DNA of 64,000 nucleotides from a virus: the IMG/VR virus record IMGVR_UViG_3300046010_010555, positions 1-64,000 of that record, one strand, 5' to 3'. This document shows positions 36,852 to 46,200 of the stretch, one piece after another. The notes under the pieces were generated by a model, which ran no database searches, had not been told where the DNA came from, and saw only the letters and a program-made list of their open reading frames with translations. The stretch's first letter is position 1. Each line of letters opens with the position of its first letter. A program made the translations under genes and the position numbers.

Positions 36852-38762
36852 ATGAAATATACCCAGATCGTTACGTTGGATTTTGAGACATATTTCTCAA
36901 AAACCTATTCTCTAAAATCAAAGGTGTTAAACACTAGTGAATATATACGACACTCCGAATTTAAAGCGCAGTGCGTCGGCATTAAACTTGGCGACGAACC
37001 AGTCAGCTGGTACAGAGATCGACACGTGGATTCAGCTATTCGCAGTATTGACTGGAGCACCACTGCTCTTCTGTGCCATCACACTGCTTTTGACGGTCTC
37101 ATTCTTAGTCACCATTACGGGGTTGTGCCTGCGTATTATTTGGACACTCTGTCGATGGCCAGAGCGCTTCATTCGAATTCTATTGGTGCTGGACTAGACG
37201 AAGTAGCCAAATACTACAAAATAGGTAACAAACTCCCTAACGTATTGACCAAGACAAAAAATGTTCGGGATCTCCCCGATGATCTAATGGTCAGTCTTGG
37301 TCAATATTGTGCAGTAGACGTAGAGCTTTGCCATATCCTGTACACAAAAATGATCGAGAACTTTCCAGATAAAGAACTCGATCTTATAGACATGACAACG
37401 CGAATGTTCTGCGAGCCTATCCTTGAGATAGATATCCCTAGAGTAGAGAAAGCACTACTTCGTGAACAGAAGATAAAAGAGCGCAAGATTTTTGTATCTG
37501 GCGTTCCGATGGAGGTTCTTTCGTCTTCAGAAAAGTTTGCTGCTGCTCTTACAGACTCGGGGCTAGCAGTCATACCTACTAAGATCTCCCCAGCTACAAA
37601 TAAACTGACCTATGCTTTCAGTAAAACGGATCTCGACTTTATCGAACTTGGAAATAGCCCAGATAAAAAAATACGTCGACTCGTCGCTGGACGTCTTGCC
37701 GCCAAATCTACTATTGGAGAATCCAGAGCAATCAGATTCCTTGAAGCAGGCGCGGAAAAGAAAAAACTCCCAGTCTACTTGCGATACTTCGGAGCTCACA
37801 CAGGGAGATGGAGTGGAGGTAACAAGATGAATCTTCAGAACCTAAAACGCGGTGGCGAACTCAGGAAGTCTATTATGGCTCCAGAAGGGCATGTCATTGT
37901 CGTAGCAGACTCTTCTCAAATAGAAGTTAGGGTTAATGCGTGGTTAGCCGGAGATTTAGAACTTCTTGAGTTGTTTAAGACCGGTGTAGACCCATACATA
38001 GTGATGGCTTCTCAAATTTACAGCACTCCATTTGAGAACATTACTAAGCAGCAAAGGTTTGTTGGCAAGGTAGCCGTATTGGGTTTGGGATATGGGATGG
38101 GGTGGAAGAAGTTCAAAAACACGCTTGAGACTGGGGCTATGGGACCTCCTGTTAGCCTAGATGACAGTGTCTGTAATCGCGCCGTACGTGTTTATCGAAA
38201 AAACAGATCCTGTATCGTCGATCTTTGGAAGAAGATGGACGGTGTTTTATACGGCCTAGTTAATAAAAGAAAAGGCTCTTTGGGACCTTTAACATATGAC
38301 GACACGTGCAAAATATGGCTTCCTAATGGTCTGTACCTTGAATATCCGTTTATCACAGCTTCGTATGATGATCACACAGAAGAACTGACTGACTATAGAT
38401 ATTATGACTACGAAGACGGTGTTAGACGACTATTAGGGATCAGAGTAGATGAAAAAAAGGCTCACCGCATATACGGAGGATTACTTACCGAAAATGTAGT
38501 TCAGGCACTGGCTCGTATTATCGTCAGCGATCAAATGCTAACGATAGGGACGAAGCTAAAGGAGAGGGGAGATCTTGTATCTGGACCTCCATACAGGAGA
38601 ATTGTCACTATGACGCACGATGAAATTGTAGCGTGCGTACCAGAAGATGAAGCTGAGCAAACTCTTTCAATGATGATTGATGTTATGAGCACTCCGCCTA
38701 ACTGGTGTAGCGACCTTCCTCTTGGCGCGGAAGGAGGATTCGACCGCGTTTATAGCAAATAG
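36852..38762 (+). CDS. Family A DNA polymerase with 3'-5' exonuclease domain
   Basis: A 636-residue replicative polymerase. The exonuclease domain starts with TLDFETYF (about residues 8-15) and has CAVDVELC near residue 155. Polymerase motif A is ADSSQIEVR (about 350-358, the D and E of the catalytic site), motif B is QRFVGKVAVLGLGYG (about 400-414), motif C is THDEIVAC (about 586-593). Lengths and the LGLGYGMG form of motif B match short phage Pol A enzymes lacking a 5'-3' nuclease. It lies after thyX, in the replication cluster. Confidence 0.93.
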   Translation: MKYTQIVTLDFETYFSKTYSLKSKVLNTSEYIRHSEFKAQCVGIKLGDEPVSWYRDRHVDSAIRSIDWSTTALLCHHTAFDGLILSHHYGVVPAYYLDTLSMARALHSNSIGAGLDEVAKYYKIGNKLPNVLTKTKNVRDLPDDLMVSLGQYCAVDVELCHILYTKMIENFPDKELDLIDMTTRMFCEPILEIDIPRVEKALLREQKIKERKIFVSGVPMEVLSSSEKFAAALTDSGLAVIPTKISPATNKLTYAFSKTDLDFIELGNSPDKKIRRLVAGRLAAKSTIGESRAIRFLEAGAEKKKLPVYLRYFGAHTGRWSGGNKMNLQNLKRGGELRKSIMAPEGHVIVVADSSQIEVRVNAWLAGDLELLELFKTGVDPYIVMASQIYSTPFENITKQQRFVGKVAVLGLGYGMGWKKFKNTLETGAMGPPVSLDDSVCNRAVRVYRKNRSCIVDLWKKMDGVLYGLVNKRKGSLGPLTYDDTCKIWLPNGLYLEYPFITASYDDHTEELTDYRYYDYEDGVRRLLGIRVDEKKAHRIYGGLLTENVVQALARIIVSDQMLTIGTKLKERGDLVSGPPYRRIVTMTHDEIVACVPEDEAEQTLSMMIDVMSTPPNWCSDLPLGAEGGFDRVYSK

Positions 38763-38798
38763 GAATACTTGTACACTTACTAATGAGAAAACAAGCTT

Positions 38799-39170
38799 AT
38801 GAGCACTACACAAGATTTGTTACAATCACTTTGTGACTTGCATCGAATAGAAAAAGAGCTTAACGCAAAGGTTAAAGCTACTAAGAAAAGCATTGCTCTC
38901 CTAGAGCTTGAGCTTATGAGAGCGATGGACAACGACGGTATTACAGAGACCGGCAACAAAGCTATCGGAAAAGTTGTGTTGTCAGAATCTGTCTATCCCC
39001 AAGTTGAAAACTGGGATGAATTTGGCGACTACATAATCACCAACAGATATATTCATCTTCTTGAACGTAGACCGGCTGTGCTGGCTTATCGAGAATTACT
39101 CAATCTAGGCCGCGTAGTTCCGGGTACACTACCGTTCACAAAACGTAAACTTTCATTCAAGGAATCCTAA
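38799..39170 (+). CDS. Hypothetical protein between polymerase and SSB-like gene
   Basis: A 123-residue protein. Residues about 10-45 are a coiled-coil helix (RIEKELNAKVKATKKSIALL). The C-terminal part has ESVYPQVENWDEFGDYI, LLERRPAVLAYRELL and a basic end PGTLPFTKRKLSF. I recognise this as a common companion of phage DNA polymerase and ssDNA-binding genes, without known function. Five bp separate it from the following gene. Confidence 0.6.
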   Translation: MSTTQDLLQSLCDLHRIEKELNAKVKATKKSIALLELELMRAMDNDGITETGNKAIGKVVLSESVYPQVENWDEFGDYIITNRYIHLLERRPAVLAYRELLNLGRVVPGTLPFTKRKLSFKES

Positions 39171-39174
39171 TACA

Positions 39175-39885
39175 ATGAGCACTGATTTAACGGCTATTTC
39201 TAACAACCTTCCCGACGACATTCGTGCTTCTCTTGCAGCGGAAATTGCTGCAGATATAGGTCGTATTGGCTCTACTGGCGGCAAAGACGTTATACGTATT
39301 ACTAACAGAAAGACGTTTGAGCTCCCCAACGGTGATTCTGTTAACGAGCTCAACGCAGTCATCGTAGATTTTGTGTATCGCAACAAATACTACCTAACTG
39401 CATACAATGCCAAAAAGATAGAGTCTCCCGCGTGCTTTGCTATCTCCGAATCAGCTTCGGGAATGGCTCCTTCGCCAAACTCACCGCTGCAGCAAGGCGA
39501 TATGTGCACGACGTGTCAGCAAAATCAATTCGGTTCTAGCCCTACCGGCGAAGGCAAAGCATGCAAAAACACTGTACTGCTAGCTGTTTTGCCAACTGAC
39601 GCAACAGACGATACTCCAATCTGGTTAATCGAATCATCTCCAACGGCAATCAAGCACTTTAACTCGTACGTTACTAAAGTAGCTCGTACTGCCAAAGTAC
39701 CGATTAACGCGGTCACTACAAAAATCTTCTTCGACCCTGATAGTACGTACGCATCTTTGCGTTTTGAAGCCGAAGCTATCAATCCAATCTACGAACTGAC
39801 AAGACAACGTCGTGACGAAGCCAACGATCGGCTCAAACAAGAGCCCGACGTGTCCGGATTCGAACTTCCGGCCTCAAAGCGGTAA
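39175..39885 (+). CDS. Zinc-ribbon protein, candidate ssDNA-binding protein
   Basis: A 236-residue protein. Core segments are RIGSTGGKDVIRITNRKTFE, VIVDFVYRNKYYLTAYN, then a CTTCQQNQFG..GKACKN Cys cluster (about residues 113-133), and HFNSYVTKVARTAKVPI. This phage family sits next to polymerase genes, has an OB-like first half, a zinc ribbon and an acidic/polar C-terminal tail. Those traits fit an ssDNA-binding or single-strand-annealing role, which is inference. A terminator follows. Confidence 0.6.
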   Translation: MSTDLTAISNNLPDDIRASLAAEIAADIGRIGSTGGKDVIRITNRKTFELPNGDSVNELNAVIVDFVYRNKYYLTAYNAKKIESPACFAISESASGMAPSPNSPLQQGDMCTTCQQNQFGSSPTGEGKACKNTVLLAVLPTDATDDTPIWLIESSPTAIKHFNSYVTKVARTAKVPINAVTTKIFFDPDSTYASLRFEAEAINPIYELTRQRRDEANDRLKQEPDVSGFELPASKR

Positions 39886-39911
39886 TCTTTTCCTTAGCAG
39901 TCGCACCCCTT

Positions 39912-39938
39912 GCCCCGATTCTCCGTCGGGGCTTTTTT
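39912..39938 (+). terminator. Intrinsic terminator
   Basis: GCCCCGA/TCGGGGC (39912-39918 with 39926-39932) with a 7-nt loop is followed by TTTTTT. It lies 26 bp after the stop of the SSB-like gene and ends the helicase-thyX-polymerase transcript. Confidence 0.92.
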
Positions 39939-39947
39939 ATTCTCCTT

Positions 39948-40160
39948 ATGTCCCCATCCACATCACGTAAGTTATTTCATGCTCTTTGGCTTGCTGACGT
40001 GCGCTTCTATTTAACAGGAGAGGAACATAAGCCGTATCTTCAAAAATTAGCTACTAAGCACATAGGAGAAACAAAAAGAGAACTTCTTCGTGTTGCTTCT
40101 CTGGGAAAGGATATCCCTAAATTTTTAGACATATTTTTCCAAGAGGTACTTGATGAATGA
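39948..40160 (+). CDS. Small helical protein, 70 residues
   Basis: Start MSPSTSRKLFHALWLADVRF just after the terminator, so a promoter would have to overlap it or transcription reads through. Mostly helical (KLATKHIGETKRELLRVASL). The stop overlaps the start of the exonuclease gene. No family recognised. Confidence 0.45.
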   Translation: MSPSTSRKLFHALWLADVRFYLTGEEHKPYLQKLATKHIGETKRELLRVASLGKDIPKFLDIFFQEVLDE

Positions 40161-40686
40161 CGTAATGGTCGATATAGAAACACTCAATACAGCTGCAAAC
40201 TCTATAGTGCTATCTGTCGCAGCAGTTCGATTTGATAGATCGAAACTCGATGTGTTCGGAGAGACTTTTCACGAGCACATAAGCATAGACTCAAACATAA
40301 AGTACGGCAGAACGTTCTCCGAATCTACTGTACTGTGGTGGTTTGAGCAGAGTCTCGAAGCACGAACAGCTATTTCACGAGCTTCTAGAATTCCGCTTGA
40401 AGAAGCGGTACTAAGGCTGTCGAAATTTATAAAGAGGGACGACAGAATATGGGGCAATGGAGCTGCTTTTGATAACGCTATCCTTAGCAGTATGTTCAAG
40501 GATGTAGGTATAGAACGTCCTTGGTTATTCAGAAACGACATGTGCTACAGGACTCTAAAAGAGCTGTATCCTAATGTTCAAAAGCCTGAATTCATCGGCG
40601 TTGCTCACGACGCTTTGGCTGACGCGTATTACCAAGCAGCCCACACCCAAAGAATATTTGCACGTAAAAATGAGCTCGAAGCCTGA
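40153..40686 (+). CDS. DEDD-type 3'-5' exonuclease
   Basis: The ATG at 40153 (MNDVMVDIETLNTAANSIVL) gives 177 residues. Exo I is MVDIETL (the D and E), Exo II lies in WGNGAAFDNAIL, and Exo III is VAHDALADAYYQA. This matches the Rv2179c-like/RNase T-like phage exonuclease family. It would degrade or trim single-stranded DNA or RNA; substrate not known. Its start overlaps the previous stop, and its end overlaps the VRR-NUC-like gene start. Confidence 0.85.
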   Translation: MNDVMVDIETLNTAANSIVLSVAAVRFDRSKLDVFGETFHEHISIDSNIKYGRTFSESTVLWWFEQSLEARTAISRASRIPLEEAVLRLSKFIKRDDRIWGNGAAFDNAILSSMFKDVGIERPWLFRNDMCYRTLKELYPNVQKPEFIGVAHDALADAYYQAAHTQRIFARKNELEA

Positions 40687-41077
40687 AACAACCTACTATC
40701 TTGCAGTAAATAAGCTTCTACCTAAGAGTCTTCACAAGGAAAAAATGCATAATCCGTACAGAGGAGGTACGGCTGACTTTTGGTATTCAGGAAACTTAGA
40801 TGATCTGTGGGTAGAGTACAAGTACATAGCAAAACTCCCAAAACGAGATGACAGCCCTTGCAAACTTGATTTGTCTCAGCTACAGCTGCAGTGGCTACGT
40901 GGTAGACACGATGAAGGTAGGAATGTAGTTGTTATTCTAGGAACTCCGTTAGGAAGTTGGGTATATACAGGACTTGAATGGGAGACAAAGCTAGTGACAA
41001 GACCTGACATTATTCAAACCGGATTGACTAAACAAAACGTGGCAAATTACATAAGGAGGAGAACTATGATTACATGA
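40670..41077 (+). CDS. VRR-NUC-like / PD-(D/E)XK small nuclease
   Basis: I choose the ATG at 40670 (MSSKPETTYYLAVNKLLPKS), overlapping the exonuclease end by 17 bp. The 135-residue product has GGTADFWYSG then DDLWVEYKYIAKLPKR, i.e. D and E-x-K of a PD-(D/E)XK active site, then LSQLQLQWLRGRHDEGRN. The size and order resemble VRR-NUC or endonuclease I-type resolvases that cut branched DNA. A role in resolving replication or packaging intermediates is inference. Confidence 0.65.
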   Translation: MSSKPETTYYLAVNKLLPKSLHKEKMHNPYRGGTADFWYSGNLDDLWVEYKYIAKLPKRDDSPCKLDLSQLQLQWLRGRHDEGRNVVVILGTPLGSWVYTGLEWETKLVTRPDIIQTGLTKQNVANYIRRRTMIT

Positions 41078-41187
41078 AACTAATCGGGTTGCTGGCTAAA
41101 GCTACACAAATAACGAGCCTTACATACAGGCTCGTTTTTACATCTGTGATGCTGTATCAGCTTATCAAGACAGCAAGTAAAAAATAA
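41074..41187 (+). CDS. 37-residue basic hydrophobic peptide overlapping a terminator
   Basis: The frame MKLIGLLAKATQITSLTYRL to LIKTASKK starts inside the previous stop (ATGA). It is amphipathic or membrane-associated. A perfect terminator-like hairpin (41113-41139) lies within it, so either the frame is real and read through, or it is fortuitous. Low certainty. Confidence 0.35.
   Translation: MKLIGLLAKATQITSLTYRLVFTSVMLYQLIKTASKK
41113..41139 (+). terminator. Intrinsic terminator
   Basis: ACGAGCCT/AGGCTCGT (41113-41120 with 41128-41135) with a 7-nt loop is followed by TTTT. It lies 36 bp after the nuclease stop, so it probably ends the 39948-41077 transcript. Confidence 0.8.
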
Positions 41188-41188
41188 C

Positions 41189-41214
41189 GGGAGCGTAGGC
41201 TCCCACTGGAGCCT
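41189..41214 (+). promoter_or_regulatory. Two mutually exclusive hairpins over a ribosome site
   Basis: GGGAGC (41189-41194) can pair with GCTCCC (41199-41204). Alternatively AGGCTCC (41197-41203 region) can pair with GGAGCCT (41208-41214), which contains the GGAG ribosome site of the GP88 gene starting at 41215. The two stems share bases, so only one can form. This has the form of a translation on/off switch. Confidence 0.45.
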
Positions 41215-41850
41215 ATGCGCCTTACTATCAAACAAGCCGAAAACATAGCTGGTAGCCTATCCGCCCCTAGTAAAATGCCCGGATATGGCTATGGATTACC
41301 CGCACTCACTTCATGCACCGTGGGGAGTATATTAGCGACAATACCAAACTCTGTCTGTTCGAAATGCTACGCATGTAAAGGCCGGTACATTATGCCGGTG
41401 ACACAAGCTGCGCAGCTAAAACGTCTACGCGCTGTCACAAACAATCCTTTGTGGGAGCAAGCCATGATTGCCCTTATTTCAAGGAAGAAAGAAAAATATT
41501 TTCGTTGGCATGATTCAGGTGATTTGCTCGGGCTTTGGCATCTAGAAAAAATCTGTCGTATTGCCGTGGCTCTACCGGATTTCAAATTCTGGCTTCCTAC
41601 TAACGAGCACAAAATAGTCAAAGACTACGTAGCTGCTAACCAGCTATTCCCACCTAATCTAGTCGTACGTATCAGCACACCGATGATTGATAGCAAGCCT
41701 ATCAACTCGTCGTTCTGCACTTCTTCTGTACACAAAGACAAACCCGCTAATGGGTATGAGTGTCAGGCCCCACTTCACAACAACACATGCGGTCCTTGCC
41801 GTGCGTGTTGGAATCCAAACATTAAGAACGTTAGCTATCACAGTCACTAG
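41215..41850 (+). CDS. GP88-family Cys-rich phage protein
   Basis: A 211-residue protein. Core: SCTVGSILATIPNSVCSKCY with ACKGRY next to it, then FRWHDSGDLLGLWHLEKI, FWLPTNEHKIV and a C-terminal CxxPxxNNTCGPCRAC cluster. These match the phage GP88 family (PF17338-like by memory). The Cys arrangement and SGDL motif recall radical-SAM-like Gp37/Gp68 proteins, so an iron-sulfur cluster is plausible, but no reaction is known. Its ribosome site lies in a competing hairpin. Confidence 0.7.
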   Translation: MRLTIKQAENIAGSLSAPSKMPGYGYGLPALTSCTVGSILATIPNSVCSKCYACKGRYIMPVTQAAQLKRLRAVTNNPLWEQAMIALISRKKEKYFRWHDSGDLLGLWHLEKICRIAVALPDFKFWLPTNEHKIVKDYVAANQLFPPNLVVRISTPMIDSKPINSSFCTSSVHKDKPANGYECQAPLHNNTCGPCRACWNPNIKNVSYHSH

Positions 41851-41861
41851 GATTACATACT

Positions 41862-42272
41862 ATGAGCACCTCCAAGAAACAGAAACATCCGCCCATTCTT
41901 CAAGCTTCTTTAGATAAAATGATATCGGATTGGAAAACCGAGTATACAAACATTGCTATAGATCTCTGCTGCAGACTTCAGTACATTGACGGAGGGCTTT
42001 TTAGATATTACGCAAAGAAACGAGGACTGGAAAACCCAACCACTCATAACCAATGGGTAGCTATGGTAAGCGTGTTACAGAAACTAGGTTATATAGCAAA
42101 GACAGACCTGTCTATCAAGTCACGTAGTCCATACAATCACATGAACGCAGCACCCGTGTGGGAAAGTAGATTATTCACCGGCACAAGAGAAGATTGGGAT
42201 GTTCATAAGTACGATAGCTATGTATCTCTCTATGTTGGTCCTTTAAGGAGACGAAAAAAATATGAATCCTAA
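41862..42272 (+). CDS. Hypothetical protein, possible winged helix
   Basis: A 136-residue protein. The phrase FRYYAKKRGLENPTTHNQWV, then MVSVLQKLGYIAKTD and NHMNAAPVWESRLF follow a pattern common in small phage proteins near nucleases and polymerases, with a winged-helix-like layout. Function unknown. It ends 11 bp inside the dCMP deaminase gene, whose ribosome site (AAGGAGACG) lies in its coding end. Confidence 0.55.
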   Translation: MSTSKKQKHPPILQASLDKMISDWKTEYTNIAIDLCCRLQYIDGGLFRYYAKKRGLENPTTHNQWVAMVSVLQKLGYIAKTDLSIKSRSPYNHMNAAPVWESRLFTGTREDWDVHKYDSYVSLYVGPLRRRKKYES

Positions 42273-42696
42273 ACATGTCAAATTTATCGCAATCGCAGAC
42301 GCAATCGCTCAACTTTCGAAGGATAGATCGACCAAAGTCGGAGCAATCGCCATTGGCCCGAATGGCGAGATCAGGGCTATGGGATATAACGGAATGCCCA
42401 GAGGCTGCGATGATACGGCTGAAGCCAGACATGTGCGTCCTGAGAAGTACCTATGGTTCGAACATGCTGAACGAAATCTCATTTATAACGCTGCCAGAGT
42501 GGGCGTTGGACTCGAAGGCTGCACTATTATCGTGTCGGGATTGTATCCGTGTATGGACTGTGCGAGAGCGATTGTCCAATCCGGGATTCGAGAAATCATT
42601 GCGCCACCTGTGCATACCGACAACAGATGGATGGATATGGCTATCAAGTCTTCTGAACTCTTCAAAGAATGTGGAGTGATCACACATGAATATTGA
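42262..42696 (+). CDS. dCMP deaminase
   Basis: A 144-residue protein. Zinc-binding and catalytic motifs are HAERN (about residues 67-71, the H and E) and PCMDCARAIV (about 95-104, the two Cys). MPRGCDDTAEARH and the IVSGLYPC segment also fit the dCMP deaminase family. It converts dCMP to dUMP, the substrate of the ThyX encoded at 36211. It overlaps both neighbours slightly. Confidence 0.93.
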   Translation: MNPKHVKFIAIADAIAQLSKDRSTKVGAIAIGPNGEIRAMGYNGMPRGCDDTAEARHVRPEKYLWFEHAERNLIYNAARVGVGLEGCTIIVSGLYPCMDCARAIVQSGIREIIAPPVHTDNRWMDMAIKSSELFKECGVITHEY

Positions 42697-42925
42697 AAAC
42701 AAAGCGACAAACTGGGTGCTCATATCGACAAGCAATTACAACGATGCCCTAGCTATCCCCATCGAACAGCTAGAGCAGTTCTTTAACACAGCTGTGTTCA
42801 TGGTAAAGGGCTACGAAAATGGTGAGGTCACATGGACACCCAAGGATTCATATCCAGCTATACAGTTCATGTCGAGTGAGCAGATGAAGGTCGCACAAAT
42901 GCGTGCAAAAATGACTACAAAGTAG
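42686..42925 (+). CDS. Hypothetical protein, last early gene
   Basis: A 79-residue protein starting MNIENKATNWVLISTSNYND, overlapping the deaminase end by 11 bp. Beta-alpha plan (VFMVKGYENGEVTWTPKDS), with a helix at the C-terminus. I recognise no family. It is the last gene on the plus strand and is followed by a terminator. Confidence 0.5.
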   Translation: MNIENKATNWVLISTSNYNDALAIPIEQLEQFFNTAVFMVKGYENGEVTWTPKDSYPAIQFMSSEQMKVAQMRAKMTTK

Positions 42926-42933
42926 AAAAAATG

Positions 42934-42958
42934 TACCCTCGATTTCGGGGGTATTTTT
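42934..42958 (+). terminator. Intrinsic terminator at the end of the early block
   Basis: TACCCTCG/CGGGGGTA (one G-T pair) with an ATTT loop is followed by TTTTT. It lies nine bases after the last plus-strand gene. The interval 42959-43022 shows no gene. Confidence 0.78.
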
Positions 42959-43022
42959 GGTTACACCCGTGCCTCGTAGCCCCTTCCTATGCCTAACCCT
43001 ACGGAACCCCACACATTTTGGC

Positions 43023-43206
43023 GAAATGTAGTACTACATTTAGTGTTTTGTAACTAAATTTTTTTTAGCTAAGTTTTTGATTTCTCTCTTTTTTGTATTT
43101 TGTAACCTATGTAACCAAAAATTAAGTTATCCGATAGAAAAAAGAGAGGGTATATAAAAAACGTAAAATTCATACTATGGTGGAAAGCGGCTTGAAAAAG
43201 TTACAC
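43023..43206 (-). other. Right copy of the inverted AT-rich element
   Basis: Reverse complement of the left element at 15679-15862 with small differences. It holds the identical 39-bp core, the CTTAGCTAAAAAAAATTTAG segment, GTTACA copies and the 18-bp palindrome AAATGTAGTACTACATTT (43024-43041). Here it fills the convergent gap between the early block and the 2,145-residue gene, and its outer edge overlaps that gene's stop codon. It could be a second origin or terminus, a binding array, or a site of homologous recombination with the left copy. Confidence 0.6.
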
Positions 43207-46200
43207 CCCCTGCTGTACGAATGTTTGATCATAGACCACCGAGAACGGGCCTGATTTTACTAACCAGTTCCACATTTGAGTGTCATCGCCACTAGCCAGA
43301 GCTTTTACACCTCGTTGCATCTGCCCCAGCGTAGGACCTACAAAGCTCTCCACTCCACTACCTCCTCTAGTCATGTCATCTTTAGCTTCCACAAAAAACT
43401 GACCTGTCCCTGTAAGGCCTGATCTCTTAACCCCGTGTTCTACGTAGTCGACTACGCCCCAGTCCTTTTTGTATGGAGGCTCTTCACCTGCATTACTCAC
43501 CATGTCTTTTATGAAGTCAGCCGCTATCATCCCCGGTACGTAAGCCGTAGCTAGTAGTACAGGTTTGTAGTTCTCGTTCTCCATCTCATGCAACACCTGT
43601 TTTGTGATCGTAGCGTTGAAGGCCCACACGAAGTTCTTGAGATGAGCTATCGGAGCTAGATAGGGGTTGCTAGCCCAGTTGGGTAGTTCAGCCGACGAGG
43701 GGTTCAGAAGCGCCTGCCTCACAAATTTATCCGTAGCATTACGTAGTCTGGTTTCTATCTCAGCTGCTTCAGCTTCGGATTTACCTGACGCTACCAGTTC
43801 TTCTGCCGACAGAAGTATCCGCCCCAGCTTCTTGTCGTACACAACATCATCCACAGACAGCCCTAGCTCCTCCAGATGACGCTTTCCGTGCTTACCGAAG
43901 GTCTCGGTAGCACTGCGGTAGAAGAAGCGCTGAGCGGCCTTCACAGCCATGATGGTGTTGTTTCTGATCCAGCCGTTCAGCAAGTTGTACTTGAACAGTT
44001 TATCGTTCAGATCTTTAGTCGTACCGCGCAAAGTCACGCCTTCGAACATATTCTGAGCGTTGATGGTGGTTCCAGCGTCTTCGATAATCCCCCAGTCCTC
44101 CGCAATCGCCTCCCATTCGTCTCGCGTGTAATCCTTTTTCCATTCCTTAAAGAGATTCTTTATTGAGTAGGAGAAAGTCTCGAAGGCATCCTGCATGCTG
44201 TTCGAACGAATGGCCACACCCATGGGGTCTACCAGAGAACTCAGCAAGCTGAACGGCAAGAGTCTGTAGTTCTGGTAGACGCTCAACGCCCCATACAAGT
44301 CTTTGAGTTCACGACTCATACCTACTTCCTTATTACCCAGCAGGCCATCTATATAGTCTTTAGTCAGGGCTATTTCGTCGACCGAGGCTCCGTATTTTGA
44401 GGATGCGTCAGATACGAGTTTCTTGAGTTCAGATCCGCCCTTGCCATACGAGCGCACAAATTCTGTTTGGCGCACAGCCTGCTTGATGTAGCGCACTACA
44501 GTATGCACAGGATCGTCGGTCATAAACTCTCTTCTGTCTTCCCTAGATATGAACCCCAGAGTTCTTCTATGTGATGCTTCTGACACAGGCTCGCTGTTGG
44601 TACCCATGATGTTAACCAACTCATCTCCTCTGTCGACATAGGATACGATTCCGTCCCAGATTTCGTTGGGCGTCTTCATTAGCCTCTTCATCTGTGCGAC
44701 ATATTCTGGTTTCTCTAGCATGCGGAAGAAGGCATCCCTATTTTTCATCACCTTCTCAGCATCCCATACTAACGGGTAGTACTCACCGCCATCCGTATGA
44801 ACACCTATATCTACATCAGCGTCTTTCTGATAATCAAACATCTCCCTAAAGAAGGCGTTGTACTTAATCTGTCTAGCACGAACTTCCGCATCCGCTGCAG
44901 GAGTGTCCAGAATCATGGCATTGTGTAACGCTAGCATCTGCTCATCAGATAACCCTTTAAAGATTCTATTCGCCTTATTGAGCAAGCGTTTGTTTTCAGA
45001 CATGATACGCTGCACCATGCCTGCCTCGTTTCCAGCTTCACCGACGGCGGAGTATCCGAGCTTGGCAATTTTCTCCAGCATCGGATTTTCCATATTGAGC
45101 ATCCGTTCGTACGTGCTGGTCAGGCCCATATCGTAGAAATTTCCGAGGATCTTACCTATATCCCTCGCCATCTTCTGAGCTCTTTCATCCCAAGGACGAT
45201 CTTTATCCAGAATACGCTGTAAAGGAGAAGTGCCTTCTCGCTCTCTAACTCCATCTCTGAAGTCTCTAAGGATGATCTCGGCTTTCTCCTCCGGAGTTAG
45301 TGCGCCTACTAGCTTCATCAACCATGTCTTGAATCTCTGGAACAAGTTTTGAGTTTGCTGACCCACTTTCAGAAACTCAGGATTGTACATCCAGACTTGA
45401 AAGCCATAGGCCGCAGCTTCTTCCGGATCTTCGAGCTGTTTAAGCACCGTGGGTTCGTCCTTGAAGTATTCCCTCAGACGACGCGCTACTAGCCCCCGCG
45501 TAAAAGCTGTCGTTAAAATTCGCCGCTCTTCTTTACTGAAGAAGAAACTAAACGCTCCGTGAAATGCTTCGTGTTCCGCCAGCCCGGCCATATCAGTACG
45601 TCCTGCTGCCACGTCGATAAAACCAAGTATTGCTACGTCGTCAAGAATCTCCTTTTCTTGTATCTCGAGCTCAGCAATTGCAGCATCAAGCGATGCGTCT
45701 GATTCTTTGCCCGGGCGATCACTGGCTTTCTTTTTTCGCAACCGTACTAATTTACGCCTCTCGTTAGTCACTTCTTCAAGTGCGTCGTCGCGAGATTTAT
45801 ATCCTGCTGCTATCCCTTTTGAACCATACATCAGATTATCAAAACGTACGGCTACGCGATTTCCCACTAGCTTCTTAACTATTGCTACAAATTTTTCGCG
45901 GGCTGCTTCAGATAATTCAGCTTCTTCAGCTGCTGTCTCTTTAGCTTTCTTTCTCTCGGCCCTTTTATCCGCTTCTTCTTTAGCTGCTTTTTTAACTGCT
46001 TCTTCTCTTTCAGCAGCTTCCTTCTCCTCAGCTTTTTTCTTAGCAGCTTCCTTTTCAGCAACTACCTGTGCATCTGCTGCCTTCATAGCAGCCGCCATCT
46101 TCTTCAGCTCTCCCAAAAGAGCTGTGTAGTCTGATTTTTGCTGATTCGACAGGCGCTCCGGAGCCTTTAAAGCTCGCTGCAATCTTCTATAGGCTTTGTT

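Noticed and set aside
45707-46129. 140-residue plus-strand Ser/Ala-rich frame
   Set aside because: It is the antisense shadow of the Lys/Glu/Ala coiled coil of the giant virion protein.
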